64,000 nucleotides of DNA from an uncultured Opitutaceae bacterium (lineage in GTDB: Bacteria > Verrucomicrobiota > Verrucomicrobiia > Opitutales > Opitutaceae). The notes below the pieces were generated by a model. That model did no database searches, was not told the DNA's origin, and saw only the letters and a list, made by a program, of their open reading frames with translations. The position numbers and the translations under genes were made by a program. The stretch's first letter is position 1; every line of letters begins with the position of its first letter. The stretch lies in the NCBI GenBank assembly GCA_937902925.1, contig CALFNN010000059.1:1-64000 (forward strand), read 5' to 3'. Positions 35,888 through 43,356 of this stretch are shown piece by piece.

Positions 35888-36241
35888 TCACTTGAGCAGC
35901 CGCAGCAGCGCGGCCCAATCGGGGCGCGTGGCCGCGCGGCAGGCGTCGGCCATGCGGGTGTAGCGCGCGAGCACTTCCTCGCCGAGCGGGGTGAGCGCGG
36001 CGCCGCCGCCCGTGCCGCCGCCCCGGGCGGCGGCGACCAGCGGCTGGCGGAAGAGGGCGTTCATCGCGGTGACGAGCTGCCACGCGCGATTGTAGGACAT
36101 GCCGAGTTCGGCCGCCGCGGTGCGGATCGAGCCGGTGGCCGCGATGTGCCGGAGCAACTCGGCCTTGCCGGGGCCGAAGGCGTCGGGCCCGGCGTGCGGA
36201 AAGCGCAGGCGGGGCTGCAACTGGGGCGCGGGGCGGGCCAT
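35888..36241 (-). CDS. modE: ModE-like winged-helix molybdate regulator, DNA-binding domain only
   Basis: This 117-residue protein is the LysR-like winged helix of ModE. GPGKAELLRHIAATGSIRTAAAELGMSYNRAWQLVTAMNALF is the helix-turn-helix (about 25-67), and the wing GGGTGGGAALTPLGEEVLARY follows. E. coli ModE has two further TOBE/MOP domains that bind molybdate; none is present here. The start is the ATG at 36241. The gene lies directly upstream of the ModE-type operator and the porin-modABC genes, and 17 bases after the TIR gene on the same strand. Confidence 0.92.
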   Translation of the reverse strand: MARPAPQLQPRLRFPHAGPDAFGPGKAELLRHIAATGSIRTAAAELGMSYNRAWQLVTAMNALFRQPLVAAARGGGTGGGAALTPLGEEVLARYTRMADACRAATRPDWAALLRLLK

Positions 36242-36258
36242 GGCGTCGGGCGCGGGCG

Positions 36259-37629
36259 CTATTTTTTCGCAAGGACCTCGAGCAGATGCCCGGCGATCTG
36301 GTCGGCCACGGCGGTGGGCTCGGAACCCTCGGCGGGAAAGGATCCGGTCCACGTGACGCTGCCGTCCTCGACGGCGAGGAGGCGCACGACCAGCGCGGCG
36401 GGCTGGCCGTCCCCGGCCGGACGACCGACCAGGATATAACTGGAGCCGGTGAGCTTGCCGCGGGCGACGAGGGCCTCGTCGCCGCCCTCGGTCGGGGGCT
36501 GGCGGAACAGTCCGACTTCGCGGCCGTGCGCAAGCGTGAGCTGGCCGTAGAGGGCGGCAAAGACGGCGCTGGCGAACTTGTCCGCGGGCGCCTCGGCGGC
36601 GGGCCGGGCAAACGGCACCATGACGAGCCTGCGGCCGAGCGGTCCGCCCTCGGGCGGACCCTCCTTGAAGTTCTTCGCGATCTCGCTGCCGATCCGCGCG
36701 AGATCGGCGGGATTGCGATTCTTGCGGGCCTCGCGCGCCGCCTGGGCGATATGCTCGGCGGCGGTCTTGAGGGCCTTCTCGGTGTCGGGATCGCGCTTGT
36801 CGCCGAGAGTGATGTTGCGGCCGCCCGAGTCGCAGCGCGTGGAGAGCAGGGTGAACGCGAGCCAGATGCTGACCACCACGCGGGCCCATTTCGGCAGGCG
36901 CCGGAAGAGCAGCCAGGCGGCAGTCAGCAGCCACCACGAGGCCTCGGCGAGAAACCGCAGGGTGTGGCCGAAGCCGCCCTTTTCCGGCGGGTGGGGAAAC
37001 GGCGGCATCGGCGGCGGCGATTGTCCCTGGCCCGCCGGGTCATCGGCGGGCGTTGAGATCACCGGCGGCTCCGTGAGCGGCGAGGGGAAGGGCGCCATCG
37101 TTTTCTGATAGGCCATCGGCGGGCGCGTGGCGCCGGTCGGGATCCGCGCCTGGATGTGATGCTCGCCGGCGAGCAGCCGGCGGATCAGGTGATGCAGCGC
37201 AGGCGTGGGGTTCCCGTTGCGCGCCCGCAGCCATTGCACGGAGAGAAACTTGTCGGGCACGCGCGCGCCGTTCTGCGGGGTGTCGTCGATCGACACCGGG
37301 AGCAGGAACAGGACGTCGTCGGCCATGTCGAGCGACCGGTCGGTGGCGAGGCGCCATTCGCGGCGGAAGTAGCCCTCCTTGCGCGACTCGGTCGTGGCCG
37401 AGATGACCGGCATGAAGTAGTCGCAATCGCGGATTTGCCGGCGGATTTTTTGGTCCCAGGCGTCGCCCCCCGTCAGTTCCTCCTCGTCATACCATACCTC
37501 GAGGCCCGCAGTCGTGAGCGTTTCGCGCAGCGTGCGGGCGGCGGCGCGATCCTCGGAGGCGTAGCTGATGAAGACCGACGGCGCCACCGGCGGCGGAGAG
37601 GGCGCGGCTGAATCGCTGGCGCTGGGCAT
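36259..37629 (-). CDS. TIR-domain protein with transmembrane segment and C-terminal TolB-like domain
   Basis: This is a 456-residue protein starting at the ATG at 37629. The N-terminal TIR domain (about 16-150) has SVFISYASEDRAAARTLRE, GLEVWYDEEELTGGDAWDQKI, DCDYFMPVISATTESRKEGYF and RREWRLATD. The Glu of RREW fits the catalytic Glu of NAD-cleaving TIRs. A Pro-rich linker follows, then hydrophobic stretches (WWLLTAAWLLF and RVVVSIWLAFTLL, about 240-275). A C-terminal region of about 180 residues (KFASAVFAALYGQL, LTGSSYILVGRP, LVVRLLAVEDGSVTWTGSF) resembles FlgO/TolB N-terminal-type domains. It is upstream of modE by 17 bases. Signalling or defence roles are possible; the function is not known. 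Confidence 0.85.
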   Translation of the reverse strand: MPSASDSAAPSPPPVAPSVFISYASEDRAAARTLRETLTTAGLEVWYDEEELTGGDAWDQKIRRQIRDCDYFMPVISATTESRKEGYFRREWRLATDRSLDMADDVLFLLPVSIDDTPQNGARVPDKFLSVQWLRARNGNPTPALHHLIRRLLAGEHHIQARIPTGATRPPMAYQKTMAPFPSPLTEPPVISTPADDPAGQGQSPPPMPPFPHPPEKGGFGHTLRFLAEASWWLLTAAWLLFRRLPKWARVVVSIWLAFTLLSTRCDSGGRNITLGDKRDPDTEKALKTAAEHIAQAAREARKNRNPADLARIGSEIAKNFKEGPPEGGPLGRRLVMVPFARPAAEAPADKFASAVFAALYGQLTLAHGREVGLFRQPPTEGGDEALVARGKLTGSSYILVGRPAGDGQPAALVVRLLAVEDGSVTWTGSFPAEGSEPTAVADQIAGHLLEVLAKK

Positions 37630-37744
37630 TGCAGGTTCGAACGTCGCTCCCGGTGGAAACGGGGTCAAGCGACGACTGACGGCCCTTGGTCCGGTGCGGA
37701 CACTGAAGGATTGCCGAGGAGCGTGAGACGACCACGATGCCGCG

Positions 37745-38287
37745 ATGCGAACCATCCTCACTGTATTTGTCCTCGTGCTGGCGACGGCGCGCGGCGCCGA
37801 GTCGGGTTTCTGGCAGCAACTCACGGCGGAGGAGCGAGCGCGCGCGGGGGTCGATGCCCTCACGCCGGCGCAGCGGGCGGCGCTGGATGAGCTGGCGGTG
37901 CGTTACTCCACGCAGGGTCCGCGGGCGGCGGCGGGCGCCGCGGAAGCAGCTCCGGCCATGGCGGCGCGACCCGCGAGTCCGCGGGCGCAGCCGAAGGTGG
38001 CAACGGACGAGGCGAACGATCCGCGGATCGGGCTGCCGGCGCTCAAGCCGGCCGGCGAGGAGAAAGTGATCTCGCGGATCGCGGGCGAGTTCAAGGGCTG
38101 GACGGGTGCGACGATTTTCAAACTCGAGAACGGCCAGATCTGGGTGCAGGAGAACCCGAACGACAGCCAGTGGTTCAAGGCGGAGATGAATCCGCCGGTT
38201 GAAATCACGCGCTCGATGTTCGGCGGCTGGAAGCTCGTGGTCGACGGCCAGAAGGGTTCCTGGGTGCGGGTGAAGCGGGTGCAGTAG
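37745..38287 (+). CDS. secreted protein of unknown function
   Basis: This 180-residue protein has signal peptide MRTILTVFVLVLATARGAES. An Ala/Pro-rich middle follows, then a conserved-looking C-terminal domain of about 75 residues (SRIAGEFKGWTGATIFKLENGQIWVQ, then NPPVEITRSMFGGWKLVVDGQKGSWVRVKRV), probably a small beta-barrel. Domains with the F-GW-G-T-F-L-NGQ-W pattern occur in secreted proteins of several Gram-negative groups without a known role. It is divergent from the TIR gene with a 115-base shared upstream region. Confidence 0.75.
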   Translation: MRTILTVFVLVLATARGAESGFWQQLTAEERARAGVDALTPAQRAALDELAVRYSTQGPRAAAGAAEAAPAMAARPASPRAQPKVATDEANDPRIGLPALKPAGEEKVISRIAGEFKGWTGATIFKLENGQIWVQENPNDSQWFKAEMNPPVEITRSMFGGWKLVVDGQKGSWVRVKRVQ

Positions 38288-38427
38288 GCGGGCGCGGCGC
38301 GACCGGGCGGAATGCCCGATCGCGGGGAACGCGAGGAATCCCGGCGGTCGATTCGCCCCGCCGGCGAAAAAATCTTTTTTGAAGATTTGAGAAACACTCG
38401 GAGCCCGGTTGCGTCGAAGGCGTGAAC

Positions 38428-39516
38428 ATGTCGATGCGCGGAGGAAGTTTTTTTTGCCGGGCGACCGGGGTGATGGTGGCGTGGGTCCTGATGACGGGCG
38501 GGAGCCTGGCCCAGCCGGACAGCAACCCGCGCGACACGCTGGTCTACAAGGATGGCGACCGGGTGCAGGGTCACCTCCTCCGCCACGAAGGAGCGCTGCT
38601 CGTGTTCCAGTCGGACCGGTTCGGCGAGCAGCGAGTGCCGGAGAGCGAGGCGGTGGTCATCATGGCCGAGAAGCCGGCCGAGCCGCTCGCGGCCACGACG
38701 GCCAACGCGGCGCCGGGCCAGCCGGCGGCCCCGGCCGGGAAGGTGGCGGAGAAAGCGAAGGAGAAGGCCGAGGAAAAGGAGGAAGAGCAGGAGGTCTCGA
38801 TCTGGGACCGGTTTTCGCCGTGGGTGCTGACGGCGAAGGTGCGAAACTACTTCGGCCCGTGGCATGGGAAATTTGCGTTTGCGACGGAGGTCGTGAGCGA
38901 CACGGCCGACCGCACGAACACCTCGCTCGAGGCGCACATGCAGCGCAAGTGGAAGCGCGACGAGGTGCAGCTGAACTCGCGCTACGACTTCAGCGAAACG
39001 AACCAACTGACGACGACGGACGTGGTGCGCGCGGACGCCTCGTGGCGGCATGACTTCAACCAGAGCCAGTTCGCCCAATACCGGCCGACCGTGGAGTGGA
39101 ACCGGGCCAACTTCGTGAACGGGGTGCCGAGCGACTACGTGCTGCTGCAGCAGGAAATCGGCGCCGGTTACACCGTGCTCGCGAAGCCGACGAGCAAGGT
39201 GCGGGTGGGCTTGTCGGAAAACTTGTTCGACACCTGGACGATGGGGCCGACGGCTTCGCACAACTCGCGCGTCGCGGAGTCGGGGTTCGTCGAGACGGAG
39301 TTCACGCTCCCGTGGCGGATGAAGATGACGCAACGCGCCGTGCTGTATAATCCGTTCACCAACACGCGCACGGCCTGGGAGAACTGGGTCGAGTTGAGCA
39401 AGAAACTGACGGAGACGCTGAGCATTTCGCTCCGCCACGAAGTCCGGAAAAACAATCCCGACGGCAGTGCGCAGGACTATCAACGGCTGCGGTTCATGCT
39501 CGGGCTGGATTTCTGA
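38428..39516 (+). CDS. outer membrane protein, DUF481-like barrel
   Basis: This is a 362-residue protein with a signal peptide ending near GGSLAQ, then a short domain (DTLVYKDGDRVQGHLLRHEGALLVFQSDRFGEQRVP) and a charged Ala/Lys/Glu linker (about 85-125). A 230-residue beta-barrel of alternating residues runs to the terminal Phe (LRFMLGLDF), as in the DUF481/YdiY salt-induced family. The ATG at 38428 has a GAAGG about 8 bases upstream; a GTG at 38422 and an ATG at 38434 are alternatives. It may form a pore or stabilise the outer membrane; the function is not established. Confidence 0.8.
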   Translation: MSMRGGSFFCRATGVMVAWVLMTGGSLAQPDSNPRDTLVYKDGDRVQGHLLRHEGALLVFQSDRFGEQRVPESEAVVIMAEKPAEPLAATTANAAPGQPAAPAGKVAEKAKEKAEEKEEEQEVSIWDRFSPWVLTAKVRNYFGPWHGKFAFATEVVSDTADRTNTSLEAHMQRKWKRDEVQLNSRYDFSETNQLTTTDVVRADASWRHDFNQSQFAQYRPTVEWNRANFVNGVPSDYVLLQQEIGAGYTVLAKPTSKVRVGLSENLFDTWTMGPTASHNSRVAESGFVETEFTLPWRMKMTQRAVLYNPFTNTRTAWENWVELSKKLTETLSISLRHEVRKNNPDGSAQDYQRLRFMLGLDF

Positions 39517-39537
39517 GCGACCGGCGGTCGCCCGGCC

Positions 39538-40908
39538 CTACATCATTTCCATCACGAGCAGATTCCAATCCATGAACCCCTGGTGGCTCAACGGAGCGCC
39601 GGAGTCCGGGTGGTAATACTCGTTGAGCGAGCCGTGCGCCTCGAGGTCCGCCGCCAGCAGCCTCAGAGTCTTGTCCGCCAGATCGCGGGCCTCGTCATGA
39701 AAGCCGTAGTTCTCGAGGCCCTGCCAGACGAAATAATTCACGATGATCCAGACCGGTCCGAGCCAGTTGCTGGGATTCGAACTGAAGTCCATGCAATACA
39801 TGTTCTCCAACGACGAGAGCGAGCGGACGCCCCAGTCGCCGCGGAATCGCTGGTCCGCGACGTAGTTGGCTTGGACGAGCCCGGCGGCCTGTGGCGGAGT
39901 CGCCAGGCCGCACCACAGCGGCAGAAATCCGGTGAACGTCTGGATTTTCAACGGCAGGCATTTCCAGGACATGTCCATGCCCGGCTTCACGGACTTGATC
40001 AACTTGGCCCGCATGTCGACGCACTGCGTGTCGACGGTGTAGAAGAACCGGTCGCGCGGGTCCCAGCAGTATTTCAGAAGATTGGCGCCCAACGCCGCGG
40101 CCTGCTCGGAGAGCTTGGCGGCGTCGGCGGGACGATCGAGCCGGCGGGCGAGTTCCGCCGAGGCCTGCAGATCCCGGTAGTAAAGGGTGTTGAGGAGGAG
40201 ATTGGCGGAGGAAAAAAACGGCCGGCCGAAGGTGGTCGGGTCGTTGTCGTTGCCGATGGCGACATCGTCGCCCCATACCAGCAGGCCGATCTGGCTCACG
40301 TTGTTGGCGGTCCAGGAATCATAAAATTTCAGCAGCTTGGCGAAGTGCGGTGCGAGCCAGCGGACGTCGTTTGTCTCATCGGCGGTGAGCAGGGCGAGCT
40401 GGCCGAAGATCGGCTTGGCTTGGTTCTTGTGGTTCGGTGCGGGCGCCGGTTTGAGGCAGTCGAGCGGATCGGCGTTGCGCACCGAGATGAGCATCGGGAT
40501 GCGGCCCTCGGGCGAGGCCTGGTCGAAAAAAATCTGCAGGCTGCCCTGCGCGTGTTCGGCGACCTTGGCGCGAAAAGCGTCGTCCTTGGTCAGATGGGCG
40601 AAACGGAAAAGCCCGCGGGTCGTCCAAAGCGTGTCCCAGTCCCAGAGTGTAGTGGAGTATTGTTTGCCCGGGAGACTGGGCGCGATGTTCGCATGCGAGA
40701 GAATTCCCTGCGGCGGCCGGAGGAGTTGCGGCGCGGTGCGGGTGAAATAGGTCATCAACTTGTCCGCGGCCGCCTGGCGGTCGGTCGCCGACCAGGCTGG
40801 CCGCGCCGAGGCCGGCTGATCCGCGGCGAAGAGGCGGCGCGCCCCGAGGGTCGATGCCCCCGTTACAGCCAGGGTCGCGAGCATTTTTCGGCGGGTGATG
40901 GGTTTCAT
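39538..40908 (-). CDS. Tat-exported MGH1/trehalase-like glycoside hydrolase
   Basis: This 456-residue protein starts at the ATG at 40908. A twin-arginine-type leader (PITRRKMLATLAVTGASTLG) suggests folded export. The (alpha/alpha)6 barrel family motif YSTTLWDWDTLWTTRGL lies at about 85-100. SSNPSNWLGPVWIIVNYFVWQGL and the C-terminal SLNEYYHPDSGAPLSHQGFMDWNLL are typical of mannosylglycerate hydrolase/GH63/GH37-type enzymes. It probably hydrolyses an alpha-glucosidic or mannosidic substrate in the periplasm; specificity is unknown. It is convergent with the DUF481-like gene. Confidence 0.85.
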   Translation of the reverse strand: MKPITRRKMLATLAVTGASTLGARRLFAADQPASARPAWSATDRQAAADKLMTYFTRTAPQLLRPPQGILSHANIAPSLPGKQYSTTLWDWDTLWTTRGLFRFAHLTKDDAFRAKVAEHAQGSLQIFFDQASPEGRIPMLISVRNADPLDCLKPAPAPNHKNQAKPIFGQLALLTADETNDVRWLAPHFAKLLKFYDSWTANNVSQIGLLVWGDDVAIGNDNDPTTFGRPFFSSANLLLNTLYYRDLQASAELARRLDRPADAAKLSEQAAALGANLLKYCWDPRDRFFYTVDTQCVDMRAKLIKSVKPGMDMSWKCLPLKIQTFTGFLPLWCGLATPPQAAGLVQANYVADQRFRGDWGVRSLSSLENMYCMDFSSNPSNWLGPVWIIVNYFVWQGLENYGFHDEARDLADKTLRLLAADLEAHGSLNEYYHPDSGAPLSHQGFMDWNLLVMEMM

Positions 40909-41045
40909 GGTCGAGCGAGGTTGATCCAGCAGGGATGGCAAACGCGGGGGCGGCATCTCAGCCGGGACGAGGAATTCCGGAAGTCTGCGAAGGCACCGCC
41001 AAGACTGGCGAGTTCATTGTTCCCTGGGGGCAGACGTCCGCCGGC

Positions 41046-42110
41046 TCAGGCTTGGCATTGCAGGACGTAGACGGCGCCTTTCTCGGAGCCGATGGCGAGC
41101 TGCGTGTCGTTGGGCGACCAGGCGAGCTTGGTCGCAGCCGCCGGCATCTTCACCGTGGCGCGAAGCGGCTGCTTGCGCTCGGGGCTCCAGAGTTGGACGA
41201 CGCCGTCCTGGGAGGCGGTGGCCAGGAGACCGTGCGAATGCTGAAACGCAACGGCGCAGACGGGCGCGTCGTGCGGGAGCATGGCGGGTTCGCGGCCCTC
41301 GGGGCCGTCGCCCGAGCAATCCCAGATGCAGGCGTCACGGCCGCCGCTTGTCGCGAGCCAGCGGGACGTATGGTCGAAGGAGAGGAATTTAACCTTGCCC
41401 TCGTAGCCGCTCATGTGGAGCTCGGTGTCGGCCTCGGGAATCCAAAGGTGGACGGACGGATCCTGGTTGCCGGAGACGAGCCACCGGTTGTCGGGCGACC
41501 AGACGAGCGCGTGAATGCCGTTGCCGTAGGCGAACTCTTTTTGCGCGACGAAATCGTCCGTATCCCAGAGGCAGACCCCGCCGAAACAGGCGGCGGCCGC
41601 ACAACCGCCGGCGGGTTGGAAGGCGAGAGCGGAGATGGTCTTGGGTGCCGCCTTGAAGCTGTGCGCGACGGAGGCGTCCGGGCGGAGCGCGGTGAGATTG
41701 CGGCCGGAGGCGGCGAGGAGAAGCCGGGAGCCGGGAGCCGGGGACTGGGGGCTGGAGAAGAGCGGACGCCAGGCGAGGTGCTCGACCCAGTCCCGGCCAA
41801 GCGATGCGGTGGCGGTATGCTGGCCGGCGGCGGCGTCCCAGAATTTCACGGCGCCGTCCTGGCCGCCCGTGGCGAGGACGAGCGGGTCGCCGGCGGCTGA
41901 GGGCTGAGAGCGGGAAATCGGAGCCCAGGCGAGGCAGTTGGTGCCATGGTCATGACCGGGAAGCTCGTGGCCCTTTGCGCCGGCGGCGGCGGCGAAAAGC
42001 GAGACGGGACCGGCGGAGGAGGCGGCGGCGAGCTGCGCACCGTCGGGCGACCAGGCGAGGTCGATCGCATAGTCGTCGAGTTGGGCGGCCCAGTGTTTGG
42101 TGAGTTGCAT
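41046..42110 (-). CDS. WD40-repeat protein
   Basis: This is a 354-residue cytoplasmic beta-propeller of about seven WD40 repeats (blades such as AIDLAWSPDGAQLAAAS, VLATGGQDGAVKFWD, ALVWSPDNRWLVSGNQDPSVHLW, FLSFDHTSRWLATSGGRDACIWD and LLATASQDGVVQLWSPE). It is a protein-interaction scaffold; in several bacteria such genes sit with CobW GTPases, and one lies 7 kb away here (49212-50603). Two loops (ISRSQPSAAGDP at about 65-76 and FSSPQSPAPGSR at about 117-128) interrupt blades. They are encoded by GGGCTGAGAGC- and GGGAGCCGG-rich DNA that recurs in cusB, suggesting insertions. Confidence 0.88.
   Translation of the reverse strand: MQLTKHWAAQLDDYAIDLAWSPDGAQLAAASSAGPVSLFAAAAGAKGHELPGHDHGTNCLAWAPISRSQPSAAGDPLVLATGGQDGAVKFWDAAAGQHTATASLGRDWVEHLAWRPLFSSPQSPAPGSRLLLAASGRNLTALRPDASVAHSFKAAPKTISALAFQPAGGCAAAACFGGVCLWDTDDFVAQKEFAYGNGIHALVWSPDNRWLVSGNQDPSVHLWIPEADTELHMSGYEGKVKFLSFDHTSRWLATSGGRDACIWDCSGDGPEGREPAMLPHDAPVCAVAFQHSHGLLATASQDGVVQLWSPERKQPLRATVKMPAAATKLAWSPNDTQLAIGSEKGAVYVLQCQA
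41895..41915. repeat. repeat fragment inside the WD40 gene, shared with cusB
   Basis: The 13 bases GAGGGCTGAGAGC at 41899-41911 recur at 61559-61571 in cusB. In both genes they are read in the same frame and strand to give SQPSA. A related GGGAGCCGGGAGCCGG tract lies at about 41730-41746 in the same WD40 gene. Confidence 0.55.
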
Positions 42111-42117
42111 CGGCTAG

Positions 42118-42148
42118 GCGCAAAGACGCGGAGATGCGGCGAAACGCC
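42118..42148. repeat. short GCGCAAAGACGCGG repeat upstream of the WD40 gene
   Basis: GCGCAAAGACGCGGAGATGC is followed by GGCGAAACGCC. The text resembles the CGCAAAGACGCGGAGACGC spacers common in intergenic DNA of several phyla (from memory, not searched). It lies between the divergent WD40 and MutM genes. Confidence 0.45.
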
Positions 42149-42200
42149 AAGCTGAAATTTAGTTGGTTCGCGGCGCGAGTCCCGCCATCAGATGCGCGAC

Positions 42201-43106
42201 ATGCCCGAGCTGCCCGACATCACCGTCTACCTCGAAGCGCTGGAGCGGCGCGTCGCCGGGCAGGTGCTGGAGAAGATCCGGCTGGAGAATATCTTCGTGC
42301 TGCGGACGGCGGTGCCACCGATCGATTCGCTGGAGAAACGGCGGGTCGTCGCGCTGCGGCGGATCGGGAAACGGATCGCGTGCGGGTTCGAGGGCGAGCG
42401 GTGGCTCGTGCTGCACCTGATGATCGCGGGACGGCTGCAGTGGGCCGAGGCGGGCGTGAAGCCGAAGAACGTGAACGCACTCGCGCATTTCAGTTTTCCC
42501 AATGGCACGCTGACGCTCACCGAGGCGGGCACGAAGCGGCGCGCGTCGCTGCATGTGCTTGACGGCGAGGCGGCGTTGCGCGCGATCGATCCGGGCGGGA
42601 TCGATGTGCTGGCGGGTTCGACGGAGGAATTCGGCGCGGCGCTCACGCGGGAAAACCACACGTTGAAGCGATCGCTCACCGATCCGCATTTGTTCAGCGG
42701 GATCGGCAACGCTTATTCGGACGAGATTTTGCACGCGGCAAAACTCTCGCCGGTCATGCTCACGCCAAAATTGTCCGCCGCGGAAATCGCGCGGCTGCAG
42801 GTCGCCGTGAAGGAAGTGCTGGGCGCGTGGACGGAGCGGCTGCGGCGCGAGGCGGGCGGGAAATTTCCGGCGAAAGTCACGGCCTTTCATGCCGGGATGG
42901 CGGTGCATGGGAAATTCGGGCAGCCGTGCCCGGTCTGCGGCACGACGGTGCAGCGGATTCGTTACGCGGAGAACGAGGTGAACTATTGCCCGCGCTGCCA
43001 GACCGGCGGAAAGCTGCTGGCGGACCGCTCGCTCTCGCGCCTCCTCAAGCAGGACTGGCCGCGCACGATCGAGGAGGCGGAGGCGCGGCCGCGAAGCGGG
43101 CGTTGA
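42201..43106 (+). CDS. mutM: formamidopyrimidine-DNA glycosylase (Fpg/Nei family)
   Basis: This is a 301-residue base-excision repair enzyme. The mature N-terminus PELPDITVYLEALERRV carries the catalytic Pro and Glu after Met removal, which fixes the start at 42201 rather than 42192. The helix-two-turn-helix region is LFSGIGNAYSDEILHAAKLSP. The C-terminal zinc finger is CPVC...CPRC (about 252-276). The sequence is closer to Nei/Fpg relatives than to textbook MutM, so oxidised-purine specificity is probable but not certain. It is divergent from the WD40 gene. Confidence 0.92.
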   Translation: MPELPDITVYLEALERRVAGQVLEKIRLENIFVLRTAVPPIDSLEKRRVVALRRIGKRIACGFEGERWLVLHLMIAGRLQWAEAGVKPKNVNALAHFSFPNGTLTLTEAGTKRRASLHVLDGEAALRAIDPGGIDVLAGSTEEFGAALTRENHTLKRSLTDPHLFSGIGNAYSDEILHAAKLSPVMLTPKLSAAEIARLQVAVKEVLGAWTERLRREAGGKFPAKVTAFHAGMAVHGKFGQPCPVCGTTVQRIRYAENEVNYCPRCQTGGKLLADRSLSRLLKQDWPRTIEEAEARPRSGR

Positions 43107-43107
43107 G

Positions 43108-43128
43108 CCGGACGGGGGCGAAGTCCGG
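43108..43128. repeat. hairpin just after mutM
   Basis: CCGGAC, a 9-base loop, then GTCCGG, two bases past the mutM stop. The stem is only six pairs with no T-run, so it is at best a weak terminator. The rest of the 250-base gap to 43357 holds the inverted repeat at 43149-43201 and no gene that I can support. Confidence 0.4.
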
Positions 43129-43148
43129 ATCGAGCACGGCGGAGTTTG

Positions 43149-43201
43149 CCCGATAAAGTGACGCGAACGCCGCACCGACTCAGCGCCGGCGACTTATCGG
43201 G
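43149..43201. repeat. inverted repeat in the mutM-TonB receptor gap
   Basis: CCCGATAA (43149-43156) and TTATCGGG (43194-43201) are exact complements separated by 37 bases. They lie in the gap between convergent genes. Confidence 0.4.
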
Positions 43202-43356
43202 TGGGAAAACCGACGCTCATTCGGGCCGTGGCGTTCAGGGATGGCGTCGCGGGCGGAATTCTGGAGCACCGGTAACCCGTCGCCCCGCGAGGAGAACCGG
43301 GACCGGGTGGACGAACGGGCCGCACCCCGATGGCGAAAGTCCCGGGCTCCGGTTTT

